Below, piece after piece: positions 23,601 through 33,565 of a stretch of 64,000 bases of DNA; positions within the stretch are counted from its first letter, which is position 1, and each line of letters opens with the position of its first letter. The stretch lies in contig OY725490.1 in NCBI GenBank assembly GCA_963281255.1, positions 1,674,001 through 1,738,000 on the forward strand, in the 5' to 3' direction. Position numbers and translations under genes: made by a program. The DNA is from Aphrocallistes beatrix. Lineage: Eukaryota; Porifera; Hexactinellida; Sceptrulophora; Aphrocallistidae. The notes beneath the pieces were generated by a model. The model was given only the letters and a program-made list of their open reading frames with translations, had not been told where the DNA came from and did no database searches.

Positions 23601-25971
23601 CGAACTATTTCATTCTTCCAGGTAATCTATTCATATTACGGGAAAATAGATCTTGGAAACCAGAGTTCGCCGTTTTATGGAAGCAAAGAAAATATTTTTG
23701 AAAACTAAATATTTCACCAAATATCCAGGGATTTAAGATTTTAATAATTCTATACATAGTACGAGGGTCACTCAATATATTTTGAGTCTGGAGTAGTTGC
23801 TTCCGTTTGATTTTGTTGAAAATTTCTAGGATTATTCACCTACCTATTATTTTCTTTGACTTTGAGTTTGATTTCAATCGGACAAGTTTCTAAAATAGTG
23901 TGATGAAGAAATTGTCTAAGATATTTTGTATTAGCATCTATGAAAAGACAACCACAAGTGTTGAATTGGGATATCTTTGAACATTTCTTTATGTTTTGCA
24001 AACGAATTTAAATATGATAATCATAGAATCCCCCCGGATTGTGAATATATCGCATCATTGATAATTTTGAATCATCAAAAGTTTGTTCCCAACTATCATT
24101 TTTCCATAAAGAGAATAAATAAAATTCCATAGGAAATGGCTTGCAAATGTGTCGGAGTCCACAAGGACACTCCATTATATGTGGCATAATATTTTAGAAA
24201 CTTGTCCAATCTAACTCAAAGCCAAAGATACAAGTAATAATAGGTAGATGAATAATCCGGAATTTTCAACACAATCAAATGGAAGCAACTACTCCAGGCT
24301 CAAAACTTATCGAGTGACCCTCGTATACATAGTGAAACAGATTTGTCCATGAATCCATTTTGAGATTTGATTGCACTCTACTTAGTACTTTGTCTTATTA
24401 ATACTTTTCTTGGTGTGAGGAATGGAGGTGGAAGATTTCAGAATGTTTCTACCATGAGTTCACATCGTATAGCCTGGATATACGAGTTTGATAGTCCACT
24501 CTGTGATGGCAGTGACTTGGAAGAATATTACTTTATCTCTCCGAATTACTTTAATTTTTCACTGTACACAAATGAAACTCAGGAATCTGTTCCGATTACA
24601 GAATTTGATCTCAACTTTCCATTTGATTTTACCTTCACTATTCCTCCATATTTTGATGCCTTGAATAAAACTATATTATTACGAATTCTTTTTAATGGAG
24701 AAAGTTTTACTGATGAAGACATAGTGTTTCTTGTAGCAGACCTTATAGTGGACACTGACAGTGAGTGCAAACTAGTGTTTGGAAGTATTCGCAATTCGCA
24801 TAGTATATCCGGATACCGGATATTTTTCTAGCCAGGTATCTGGATATCCGTTTAACAGTCTGTCTATTTGACTTTGGCCCAATTTCATATTTGACCCAAT
24901 TAGCATGTAGTATAGATCATTTAATAAACACAAGCGCGCTTCGCTTGCTTGCGCTGCGCGGCTGGCAGACACTTTGTGTCCGCCGGAGCCGCCCTTTGGG
25001 CGCCTGTGGTCACCATTGATTAATTATAAGGGAAATAACATCTCTAAATACGTATGTCCTACTCTTATAATCAATATCGCACGAAAAATCACCAAATTTG
25101 TCAAATTTTAAAATTTTTGATGAGTAATGATGACGTCATAACAGAGTGATGAGTTATCATTTTTTGATGATAGTTGCATCATATGTGTGATATATTAATA
25201 TACACATTCTATTAAAATGTCAGCCTTCTATCTCCTATAATGGCTGAGTTATGCTCGAATAACTGTATTCGTTACAGAGATATATATATATATAGATACA
25301 CACATACACAAACATTAATCGAGTTTTAATAGTAAGGATGTTTATCGAGGATCTGAATATGACAGTGACTCTGAATCCTTGACTAATTAGTAATTACCAA
25401 TTGCAGCCAAGATATCTAAATATCCTAAAAATCCGGATATCCGAATATTTACTACCCGGATACCGGATAATTATAGGAGCTTTACTATCTGGATTCCAAA
25501 CACTAGTATAAACCAGTTATTATTACGTTTGTTCATCTAAATCGTACTCAGGAACACCACAACGCAGCTGTTACATAGGAATGTGATTACTATTAGGATA
25601 GTGCCCACTCTATAATGATTGATAGAAGGCGTTATTACTTCGAATGTGTATTATCTACTATCGTACACGTCTATGATTTTGGAGCACACAATGGACATGT
25701 TTGGCATTGCAACTTTCAAACCATTATATTTGCATGGAGCCATAGACGATATACAAAAACGAGGTTCATCTCTCCCGCCTTTTTCTTTTGATTGCTGACT
25801 TACTAGAATAACTATTTCCTTATTCTTTGTCTAGCTCCTACCTCTACCATCATTCTGATATGTTTCTTCATCTTCTTACTCATCTTACTGATCAGTGTGT
25901 TATCTTTCATCATCGTCTTCCTCATTCTGTGTGCGGAGAGAAAAGGAAGAGAAGAATATCTTTTAAATTAA
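20687..25971 (+). CDS. Receptor A5: signal peptide-Ig-FN3-D3-D4-TM with a lost D4 splice acceptor
   Basis: Exons: 20687-20762, 20942-21307, 21873-22124, 23340-23621, D4 ending at 24760, and 25835-25971. All paralogues enter D4 through TTTTCTAG/GTGTGAGG. Here the site reads TTTTCTTG/GTGTGAGG, so the AG is gone. An upstream AG at 24384-24385 (CTCTACTTAG/TACTTTG) keeps the frame and adds nine hydrophobic residues (VLCLINTFL), making D4 24386-24760 and the protein 495 rather than 486 residues. That splice choice is inferred. Domains: signal 1-25, Ig 26-147 with an extra Cys (NGCGNING), FN3, D3, D4, then a membrane exon like A3 with tail GREEYLLN. Several nested transposons fill introns 3-5. The noncoding 3' exon probably starts at 26,334. 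Confidence 0.66.
22759..22946. mobile_element. pogo-like MITE, copy 3
   Basis: CAGTCGACTCCGCTTAATAG at the left and TTAAGCGGAGTCGATTG at the right, flanked by TA. An internal segment of about 30 bp (TTTAATCGGGTCAACCGCTT) is duplicated relative to copy 2. Confidence 0.75.
22949..23120. repeat. 172-bp near-perfect palindrome
   Basis: The two 86-bp arms, from TATATATGTTATGAGCAATA to TATTGCCCATAACATATATA, pair almost without mismatch and with no spacer. The centre is at 23,034/23,035 inside ATATGCATAT. It probably derives from a foldback element. It would form a cruciform in DNA or a hairpin in RNA. Confidence 0.85.
23205..23264 (-). repeat. Solo GC-rich head of family X/Y, inverted
   Basis: TGCGGACACGTAGCGTCTGC, then GGCAGGCGAAGCGCGCTTG, is the reverse complement of the head at 11,752 and 53,165. 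Confidence 0.55.
23762..24323. mobile_element. Mariner-like non-autonomous element (A5 intron)
   Basis: Terminal inverted repeats of well over 80 bp start CGAGGGTCACTC and are flanked by TA. The matching A3 intron lacks it. The CGAGGGTCA-type end and TA duplication fit mariner. The interior has no open transposase. Confidence 0.65.
24776..25502. mobile_element. Transposon with TGTTTGGAA ends carrying family X copy 3
   Basis: Left end TGTTTGGAAGTATTCGC, right end ATCTGGATTCCAAACA, with repeated ATCCGGATA motifs inside both ends. A CTAG tetranucleotide lies on both sides. A3 has the same intron flanks without it. Family X copy 3 (24,931-25,339) is inserted in its middle. Confidence 0.55.
24931..25339 (+). 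repeat. Interspersed repeat family X, copy 3
   Basis: Head CAAGCGCGCTTCGCTTGCTT, one full TGACGTCA (AATGATGACGTCATAACA), a shortened body, a TA-rich run and the tail ATCGAGTTTTAATAGTAAGG. Confidence 0.7.
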
Positions 25972-26590
25972 TTTAGATTCAGGTATGTAAGATAGTATAA
26001 CACCAAAATAACGAGTGATGTCATTATTTTTGTGTTATAATATCTCGGATTAGAATTCTTAGTTTGTTCGTGCTGCTTTCCATTCTCGCATTCCTATTTA
26101 CCAGGATGGTTTCTTTGATCCATCCATTCCGTTCTAGGAATTATGTATCTAGGTTTGCCAGAATGGTCCCGTCCCAAAATAGTTTTTTACTTACAAATAA
26201 TTAACATGTACAGTTCTAAATTGATTATTTCTTAAGACTAGATTGAATAGTCTATGTCAGTGATTTACACGCGTATGCACAAGTGTACTACATACTCATA
26301 CCATCAAGTTTTATGGAAAATCTTCTCTTTTAGACTTCCAGTCTGGAGGCTTCCTCTTCTACACTTAATCGTCCTTTTATCGCTAAGCAATCTATTCTCT
26401 TAACTCAGTTTTTATTTCCTCTCTGTAACATTCTTATAGTCTGACTTTTAGTTAGGCTAATTAGTGATCTTTTATTATTTTTGATTTTTGATTTTTAAAT
26501 TAATTAAATTAATCCCATTATTTTATTAATACATATTAGTTGATATATATTCTAATGTAACAATATGTGTTCCCAAAATGATCTATATAT
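25972..26590. other. A5-A6 intergenic region
   Basis: Contains the 3' UTR intron of A5 (no MITE, as in A3), the noncoding 3' exon from 26,334 and AT-rich sequence. Confidence 0.45.
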
Positions 26591-26942
26591 AATCCATTGT
26601 AGTTGATCGAACCAATCAATTCAAGTAATTAGTCAAGTAGCGTAGACATTCACTAATAGCTGTTTATTGCTTTGGCTGAAACGAATATACTCAGTATTCA
26701 GTTATTCTTCCGAAATGAACCCAACGAATATTCCAAAACGGAAGACAAAATATTCCTCGATTTTGCAAGAGTTACAGACAAAATTAATTTAACAGAAATT
26801 GTTTAGTGACAAGCAAAAAACAATAGAAGAATTCCAAATGTAAAAAATTTTATTAGATTGTAGTTACATTTCGGTCTGAAATCACTCACAAAATAATGGG
26901 AAATCTATAATATCGATGATTTACTGTTCTAGCTATTATTTG
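26591..26942 (+). promoter_or_regulatory. Conserved upstream block of A6
   Basis: AATCCATTGTAGTTGATCGA, then ACGAATATACTCAGTATTCA, TTCTTCCGAAATGAACCC and TATCGATGATTTACTGTT before ATG at 26,943. Nearly collinear with A4 and A7. Confidence 0.5.
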
Positions 26943-28733
26943 ATGGACTCATCTCTCACTACTTTCTCTATTCTACTTCTGACTTTAATTTCATTGGAAT
27001 CTCATTTCTCAGTTAGAGGTAACTTTCCCTTATTTTATTCAACCTTATCTCTCATACTCTTGACTGATGTCAGTATATAGCTGTTCTATGCATAATTTAA
27101 GAAAAAAAAATTAAATATTTTTATTTTATTTCATTCAAGTGCTTTGATATTATTAATTCATGCAGTCAGGGGCATCGAACTTTTCGAAATCTATGAGAAA
27201 TTTGGGGGTTCTAGGGGAAGTTCAGCCCCTCCAGCCCTCCCGGGTTCGGCGCCTATGTATTCAGTCCTACAAAATATCTCTTCCTCTGCTTTAATTATAC
27301 TCCGTTGTTTAGGTACAGTAACACAGTCTCCTTCTGCTGCTTGTATAGGAGATAGTATCACTGTCAGCTGTGTATTGAATCCGAGTCCTGGAGATGAGTT
27401 CATTTCACTTGTGACCAGCTTCATAATTGGGAATAGTAGCAATCCGATTATAGAATCAACAGTGAATACATATGGTTATATTAACGGGATTGATCTATCC
27501 CGATTTACAGCTGGTGCACCTATTGGAGATATTACCAGAGTGACAGGATCAATCACTCTCCTCTCTTATCAAACTTATGATGAAGGTCTCCTTATGGGAT
27601 GTCGTAATGACGTTACAGAAAGTGAAGGCATTCGTATAACTCCTTTCTTTGAAACTCTAAATCTTAATCAAGCCAGTGAGTTACACGAATATTGTAAATA
27701 CTATCGACAAGTATACAAGTTAGTATCATAGTCCAGTTGCGAATCTAGAGGAGTTGTGGGGTTACAACCCCCAAAGCATTCTGCAAACGTGTGCTCCAAC
27801 ACTGCCCTAGGTGCAAAATTGAAAGAATTTCGGTTTAATTATAATAAGACTGGATTTAGCTTCCAGGGGCAATGCCCCTGGAAGCTCAGTACACAGACAC
27901 AGATGCACTCATCCTCAATGCTGCATACCTATACTCCCTAGCTGCTGCTAGCTGTGCTGGAATCTCTGCTCCTACTTCTATTTCTACTTCTGCTACTACT
28001 TCTACTTTTTCTCCTACTTCTACTTCTACTTCTGCTTCTTCTTCGCCTACTCCTACTGCTGCTACTTTAATCTCAGGTATATAGATAGAAAACTATTGAA
28101 CACTCTAGCTTTCATGGTCGACTTCTACATAGATCTCTTTTCGATTAAAATATATTAGTATTTTAACCATTAAACTAGGCGAAGTGTAGTATTTGAATTT
28201 TAACTTAATACGTTTGTGATATATCGAATAAAACTATACTATTACTAATTACTATTAATGGAGACAGTTTTACTAAAGAAAACGTAGTGTTTCTTGTAGC
28301 AGACCTTATAGTAGACACTGCCAGTAAGTATAAACGGGGAATCGGAATAAGACCTAAAATTGAAGTAGGAATAAGCCTAGGTGTATAAAAGACGCCTCTG
28401 GTGAACACAAAGTGACCGTCAGCAGCGCAGCGAAAGCAAGCGTAGCGCGCTTGTATATGCTTTTGGTCACACAATGAACATGTTTATTGTAACTTTCAAA
28501 CCTTTATATTGGCATAGACGATCACAAAAAATGTTCATCTCTCCCGTTTTGTTCTTTTGATTGCTGACTTTAACTATTTACTTATTCTTTGTCTAGCTCC
28601 TACCTCAACCATCATTCTTATATGTTTCTTCCTCTTCTTATTCATTATACTGATCAGTGTGTTATCCTTCATCATCGTCTCCCTCGTTCTGTGTCTGGAG
28701 AGAAAAGAGAGAAGAGAATATATTTTAAATTAG
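26943..28733 (+). CDS. Receptor A6: signal peptide-Ig-half FN3/STP stalk-TM
   Basis: Exons: 26943-27018, 27313-27675, 27867-28076 and 28597-28733, giving 261 residues. The plan is that of A2: signal 1-25, Ig 26-146, then a FN3 remnant starting at QYTDTDALILNAAYLYS and running into a Ser/Thr/Pro/Ala stalk to 216, then TM and a tail ending REYILN. Exon 3 uses an acceptor inside a transposon hairpin (TTAGCTTCCAG/GGGCAATG). The first intron holds a GC-rich insertion (about 27,166-27,262) that A7 also has. The last 106 nt of a D4 exon with its donor remain at 28,218-28,323, but I see no acceptor in frame for them. The stalk is shorter than in A2. The noncoding 3' exon probably starts at 29,295. 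Confidence 0.68.
27166..27262. mobile_element. GC-rich insertion in A6 intron 1
   Basis: CAGGGGCATCGAACTTTTCG to CCCGGGTTCGGCGCC, matched by a similar insertion at 30,117-30,218 in A7 and absent from A1-A5. It creates spurious open frames. Probably the remains of a DNA element. Confidence 0.45.
27733..27884. mobile_element. FN3-replacing insertion in A6
   Basis: CAGTTGCGAATCTAGAGGAG at the left and the hairpin TTCCAGGGGCAATGCCCC at the right. It is longer than the A2 copy by a segment reading CGTGTGCTCCAACACTGCC. Confidence 0.6.
28218..28323 (+). pseudogene. D4 exon relic in A6
   Basis: Keeps TATCGAATAAAACTATAC, then GGAGACAGTTTTACTAAAGA, then GACACTGCCA/GTAAGT. The donor is intact but the first two thirds of the exon and its acceptor are missing. 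Confidence 0.7.
28404..28457 (-). repeat. Solo GC-rich head of family X/Y, inverted (A6 last intron)
   Basis: AACACAAAGTGACCGTCAGC followed by AAAGCAAGCGTAGCGCGCTTG is the reverse complement of the family head. Confidence 0.5.
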
Positions 28734-29569
28734 TTTAAATTCAGGTATGTATCATTACTCATTGTAATTAGAGTTAGAGATCTTAGTTTGTTCATGCTGC
28801 TTTCCATTCTCACATTCCTAATAGCCAGGACGGTTACCTTGATCCATCCATTCTGTTCTAGGAATTAGGTATCTAGGTTTGCCAGAATGGTCCTGTCTCA
28901 ATTCCATCCCAAAATTTCATACACATAGTCTTTTCCTGAATAGGCGCCGGGGTTAGATGAGATGCAAACATTTAAAGGCATAGCTTTGTTATAGCTAGTT
29001 GTACTTAGGAATACTCTTAGTTTAGTAATGAGATTAGAAATCGTTTATCTCTTCCAAATGCGACTTTTTTTAAACGATACGGCACTTTAAAATTCCTGGG
29101 GGTTTTGAGCATGAAAATAACAAATGCCAGGAGTTTAAGATGTACGAAAGAAATAAGAGGAAGACGGTATGTACAGTTCTAAATTGATTATTTCTTAAGA
29201 CTAGATTGAATAGTCAATGTCAGTGATTTACACGCGTATGTACAAGCATACTATATACTCATACAATCAAGTGTTATGAAAAATCTTCTTTTAGACTTCC
29301 AGTCTGGAGGTTTCCTCTTCTACACTTAATCGTCCTTTTATCGCTAAGCAATCTATTTCTCTTAACTCAGTTTTAAAGTTTTTATCCCCTCTCTGTAACA
29401 TTCTTATATTCTGACTCTTTGTTATCGATAATAGTGATCTTTTGTGATTTATGATTTATGATTTTTGATTTTTATATTAAATTTATACATTTTTTTATGA
29501 ATGCATATTGGTTAATATATATATTCTAATATAACAATATGTGTTACCAAAATAAATCTACATATAATC
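28734..29569. other. A6-A7 intergenic region
   Basis: 3' UTR intron of A6 with the TACCGTCTTT-type MITE at about 28,926-29,169, then the noncoding 3' exon from 29,295 and AT-rich sequence. Confidence 0.45.
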
Positions 29570-29896
29570 CATTGTAGTTGATCTAACCAATTCTAAGTAA
29601 TTACATAGTTAAGATAGCGTAGACATTCACTAATAGTTAATTACTTGGGCTGAAACGAATATACTGACTATTCAGTTATTCTTCCGAAATGAACCCAACC
29701 AATATTTCAAAACGATAAAATATCCGACGATCTTTTAGTTTTTATATTGTTTAGTGACAAGCAAAAAATGACGGAAAATTATAAAAATAAAAATTGATTT
29801 CGATTTGTAGTTAATCTTTGGTCTGAAGGGTTAATCACTCACAAAATAATGGGAAATCCATATTATCGATGATTTACTGTTCTAGCTATTTATTTG
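29570..29896 (+). promoter_or_regulatory. Conserved upstream block of A7
   Basis: AATCCATTGTAGTTGATCTA, ACGAATATACTGACTATTCA, TTCTTCCGAAATGAACCC and TATTATCGATGATTTACTG before ATG at 29,897. Confidence 0.5.
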
Positions 29897-31949
29897 ATGG
29901 ACTCATCTCTCACTACTTTCTCTATTCTACTTCTGACTTTAATTTCATTGGAATCTCGTTTCTCAGTTAGAGGTAACTTTCCTTATTTTATTTCAACCTT
30001 ATCTCTCATGCTCTTGACTTTCACCCTGATGTCAGTATATGAGATGTTCTTTGCATAATTTTGTTAAATCTTTTTATTTTACTTCACTCAAGTGATTTTA
30101 TATTATTTGTTCATGCAGTCAAGGGGGCTCAACCCTAAAGTTTATAGTGTGTCTATAGGTCATCACCGAGTCTAGGAGAGGGCTCGAGCCCCCCCAGCCC
30201 CCCGGGTTTGGCGCCTATAATGCAATCCTACAAAATATCTCTTCTTTATTATACTCCGTTATTTAGGTACAATAACACAGTGTCGATCTGCTGCTCTTAT
30301 AGGGGATAGTATTACTGTCAGCTGTGTACTGAATGTTCCAAGTCCTGGATATGAGTTCATTTCACGTGTGACCAGGTTCATCATTAAGAATACTAGCAAT
30401 CCGATTATAGAATCAACAGTAAATACAAATATTTATTTTAATGGGATTAATCTATGTCGATTCACAGCTGATGCACCTATTGGAAATATCACTAGAGTGA
30501 CAGGATCAATCACTCTCCTCTCTTATAAAGCTTACGATGAAGGTCTCCTTATGGGATGTCGTAATGACATTATAGAGAGTGAAGGCATTAGTAAAAAGCC
30601 TTTCTTTGAAACTCTAAGACTTAATCAAGCCAGTGAGTTACACGAATATTGTAAATACTATCCTATACTAGTATGCTAGTATACTATCGTAGACATAGTC
30701 CAGTTGCGGATCTAGAGGAGTTGTGTGGTTGCAACCCCCAAAACATTCTGCAAACATTTTGCAAAAAAATCTGCAAACGTGTGCACCAACACTCCCTAGG
30801 TGACTGACATTTAATTCAAGAGTGCGGCTTCGCTAGGAGACTGATATCTCCTAGCAAACCACAGCACTTACGCAATGCTTACAAGCATAGCTATGCCATT
30901 ACGTAGTGCTGCACTGACGCATACTTTTGCAAAATGTCTTTGTTTGGGAGGGAGAACTCACAATCCTACAAATCCCAATTCAACATCTTCCATAGACCCG
31001 CCCTGCGTCGAAAATTCAGTACCATTAGTTTAGTATAGAATCTATAGATAGTAGAGAGTTAATATTTACTTATCTAACCAGAATATGAATCCATATATAG
31101 TAGAAGTGAATTTTTTCTGGGTGCTACGTTCCCACTAGAACATTGGTTCCCAACCTGGGGTCCATGGACCCCTTAGTGGTCCACAGAAGATGTCAAGGGG
31201 TCCACAGAATATAGGAAAATTACTATAGAGGTTCACAGCAAAAAATGTTGAAAACCGCTGCACTAGAACAAGCAAAATTGAAAGAATTTGGTTTAATTCT
31301 AATAAGACTGGCTTTAGCTTCTAGGGGCTAAGCCCCTGGAAGCTCAGTACACAGACACAGATCCACTCATCCTCAATGATGCATACCTATACTCCCTAGC
31401 TGCTGCTAGCTGTGCTGGAATCTCTACTTCTACTTCTGCTTTAACCTCAGGTACATAGATAGAAAACTATTGAATACTCTAGTTTTCAAGGTCAACTTCT
31501 ATACAGATCTCTTTTCGATTGAAATATATTAGTATTTTGACCATTAAACTAGGCGAAGTGTAGTATTTAAATTATAACTTAATACCTTTGCGATATTTCA
31601 AATAAAACTATTCTACGTAATTATGAATTCTTTTTAATGTGGAGACATATTTGCGCAAGCGAAGTAGGCTTGTATATGATTTTGAGCACACAATGAACAT
31701 GTTTATTGTAACTTTCAAACCTTTATATTGGCATAGACGATGCACAAAAATGTTTATTTCTCCCGTTTTGTTCTTTTGTTTGTTGACTTTAACTATTTAC
31801 TTATTCTTTGTCTAGCTGCTACCTCCATCATTCTGATATGTTTCTTCCTCTTCTTATTCATTATACTGATCTGTGTGTTATTCTTCATCATCGTCTTCCT
31901 CGCTCTGTGTCTGGAGAGAAAAGAGAGAAGAGAATATATTTTAAATTAG
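29897..31949 (+). CDS. Receptor A7: signal peptide-Ig-short FN3 remnant-TM
   Basis: Exons: 29897-29972, 30267-30632, 31325-31450 and 31816-31949, giving 233 residues, the shortest of the array. Signal 1-25, Ig 26-147, FN3 remnant 148-189 with almost no stalk, then TM and a tail ending REYILN. The Ig start is changed: the usual TQSPSAAC reads TQCRSAAL, so the N-terminal Cys has moved five residues, and a new Cys appears in INLCRFT. Relaxed constraint or a re-paired disulfide would both explain this. Exon 3 uses a hairpin-derived acceptor (GCTTCTAG/GGGCTAAG). A scrap of D4 remains at about 31,591-31,648. The noncoding 3' exon probably starts at 32,520. Confidence 0.64.
30701..31343. mobile_element. 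FN3-replacing insertion in A7, itself interrupted
   Basis: Same ends as in A2 and A6 (CAGTTGCGGATCTAGAGG to GGGGCTAAGCCCCTGGAAG). About 450 bp of other sequence separate the two halves, including the hAT-type MITE at 31,141-31,260 and a GC-containing stretch (AGTGCGGCTTCGCTAGGAGA). Confidence 0.55.
31141..31260. mobile_element. hAT-type MITE with perfect 8-bp target duplication
   Basis: CATTGGTTCCCAACCTGGGG to GAAAACCGCTG, with CACTAGAA on both sides (31,133-31,140 and 31,261-31,268). Typical hAT MITE features. It has one mismatch in the terminal CA(G/T)TGG. Confidence 0.8.
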
Positions 31950-32140
31950 TTTAAATTCAGGTATGTAGCATCACTCATTGTAATTTGAGTTAGAATTCTT
32001 AGTTTGTTCATGCTGCTTTCCATTCTCGCATTCCTAATCGCCAGGATGGTTGCCTTGATTATCCATTCCGTTCTAGGAATTAGGTATCTAGGTTTGCCAG
32101 AATGGTCCTGTCTCAATTCCGTCCCAAAATTTCATACACA

Positions 32141-32361
32141 TACCGTCTTTTCCTCAATAAGCGCCGGGATTAGATGAGATGCAAACATTTAAAGGCATAG
32201 CTTTGTTATAGCTAGTTGTACTTGGGAATACTCTTAGTGATTAGTAATGAGATTAGAAATCGTTTATCTCTTCCAAATGCGACTTTTTTCAACCGATACG
32301 GCGCTCTAAGTTGAACTCCGGGAGTTTAAGATGCACGGAAAAATAAGAGGGAAAGACGGTA
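32141..32361. mobile_element. TACCGTCTTT-type MITE, copy in A7 3' UTR intron
   Basis: Best-preserved ends: TACCGTCTTTTCCTCAATAA at the left, AGAGGGAAAGACGGTATG at the right. The inverted repeat is about 15 bp. Confidence 0.65.
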
Positions 32362-32984
32362 TGTACAATTTAAACTGATTATTTCTTAATACTAGACCAT
32401 GAATAATCTATCCATCTCTAACTTTACACTCGTATCCTGCCATGATTTCCATCCTATACTATGTACAAGTGTACTATATACTCATACCATCAAGTGTTAT
32501 GGAAAATCTTCTCTTTTAGGCTTCCAGTCTCGAGGCTTCCTCTTCTACACTTAATCGTCCTTTTATCGCTAAGCAATCTATTTCTCTTAACTCAGTTTTA
32601 AAGTTTTTATTCCCTCTCTGTAACATTCTTATATTCTGACTTTTAGTTATTGATAATTAGTGATCTTTTAAGATTATTTCATGATTTTCATTAATTATAG
32701 ATTTATACTTTTTATGAATAAGTGTTAATATATTTTCTAAGTTTATAATTGCATTTGCGAACAAATAAGGTTGAATTTAATCCATTGTTGTTTGTCCACA
32801 TATATTATGAGTAAATGATAAAAATAACTTATCATTGTTTATTACTATGCACCAAACCAATTTTTGCAGAAGTTGCTTAGTGGCACACAAAAACGATAAA
32901 CAAATTCCAAATTTAAGAAGATAGAATGGACTAGAGTTAATTAGTAGGTCTGAATTCTACAATTCCCACCAACTAGAGTATATA

Positions 32985-33138
32985 CAATCAACTCCGCTTA
33001 ATCGAGACAAGTCTCCAAGAACGGAATATTTCCAAAACATAGAAGCTAAAACTAAATTTCATCGGTTAATTGGGAACTCCGCTTAATCGGGACAAAATAT
33101 CCCGGACCAAAGTGTCCCGACTAAGTGGAGAGTCACTC
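32985..33138. mobile_element. pogo-like MITE, copy 4, decayed
   Basis: CAATCAACTCCGCTTAATCG at the left and ACTAAGTGGAGAGTCACTCG at the right, with internal GAACTCCGCTTAATCGGGAC. Diverged from copies 1-3. Confidence 0.5.
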
Positions 33139-33307
33139 GTATTTTTGCTTTCCTTTCATGCAACAATTTATCTCGTAGCTGTTCATTTAGACCTGTAGCA
33201 TCTGATGACTTACTCGTTTAATAGTATCTCTTTGCACTGTTATTTTCAGATATTTCTTCTCTTCACACAACTTAATTGTCTCCATGGTAAGTGGTGAATG
33301 ATAATCA

Positions 33308-33497
33308 TACATGCCAACTTGAGCCATGATAAAAGCGGGACATGGTGGGACGCAATTGAAAAGTATTATACATAGAATTAAAAAAGCGGGACACAATGGG
33401 AAAATTCCAAAAGCGGGACACCCGTGAGGATAATGTCAATAGAATAGTGAAAAAAGCGAGACGTCCCGCCAAAAGCGGGACAGTTGGCAAGTATGTG
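33308..33497. mobile_element. Foldback repeat with AAAAGCGGGAC units
   Basis: Ends ATGCCAACTTGAGC and GGGACAGTTGGCAAGTATG. AAAAAGCGGGACA occurs several times inside. Related, decayed sequence lies at 47,620-47,770 and 55,378-55,550. It sits just before the first B1 exon. Confidence 0.5.
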
Positions 33498-33565
33498 ATA
33501 TTGACATGTTCAAGCAATGTATAAGTTACCTCCAACTGAGATCTTTGATTGAATACTCTTCACAG

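Larger units (their letters stand above)
31950..33565. other. A7-B1 interval
   Basis: Contains the 3' UTR intron of A7 with a MITE (32,141-32,361), the noncoding 3' exon from 32,520, a decayed pogo-like MITE (32,985-33,138) and a foldback repeat (33,308-33,497). The A-type signal exon is absent here, and no other signal-peptide exon can be defended. Confidence 0.5.

Noticed and set aside
27144..27312. Upstream extension of the A6 Ig open frame (195-codon frame)
   Set aside because: It runs through a GC-rich intronic insertion. The paralogues splice at the TTTAG/GTACAGT acceptor, so the extension is intron read-through.
33250..33286. Small exon (AG/ATATTTCTTC...TCCATG/GTAAGT) as the B1 first exon
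   Set aside because: It would end in phase 0 just after ATG, but the B1 Ig exon needs a phase-1 partner. It also encodes no signal peptide.
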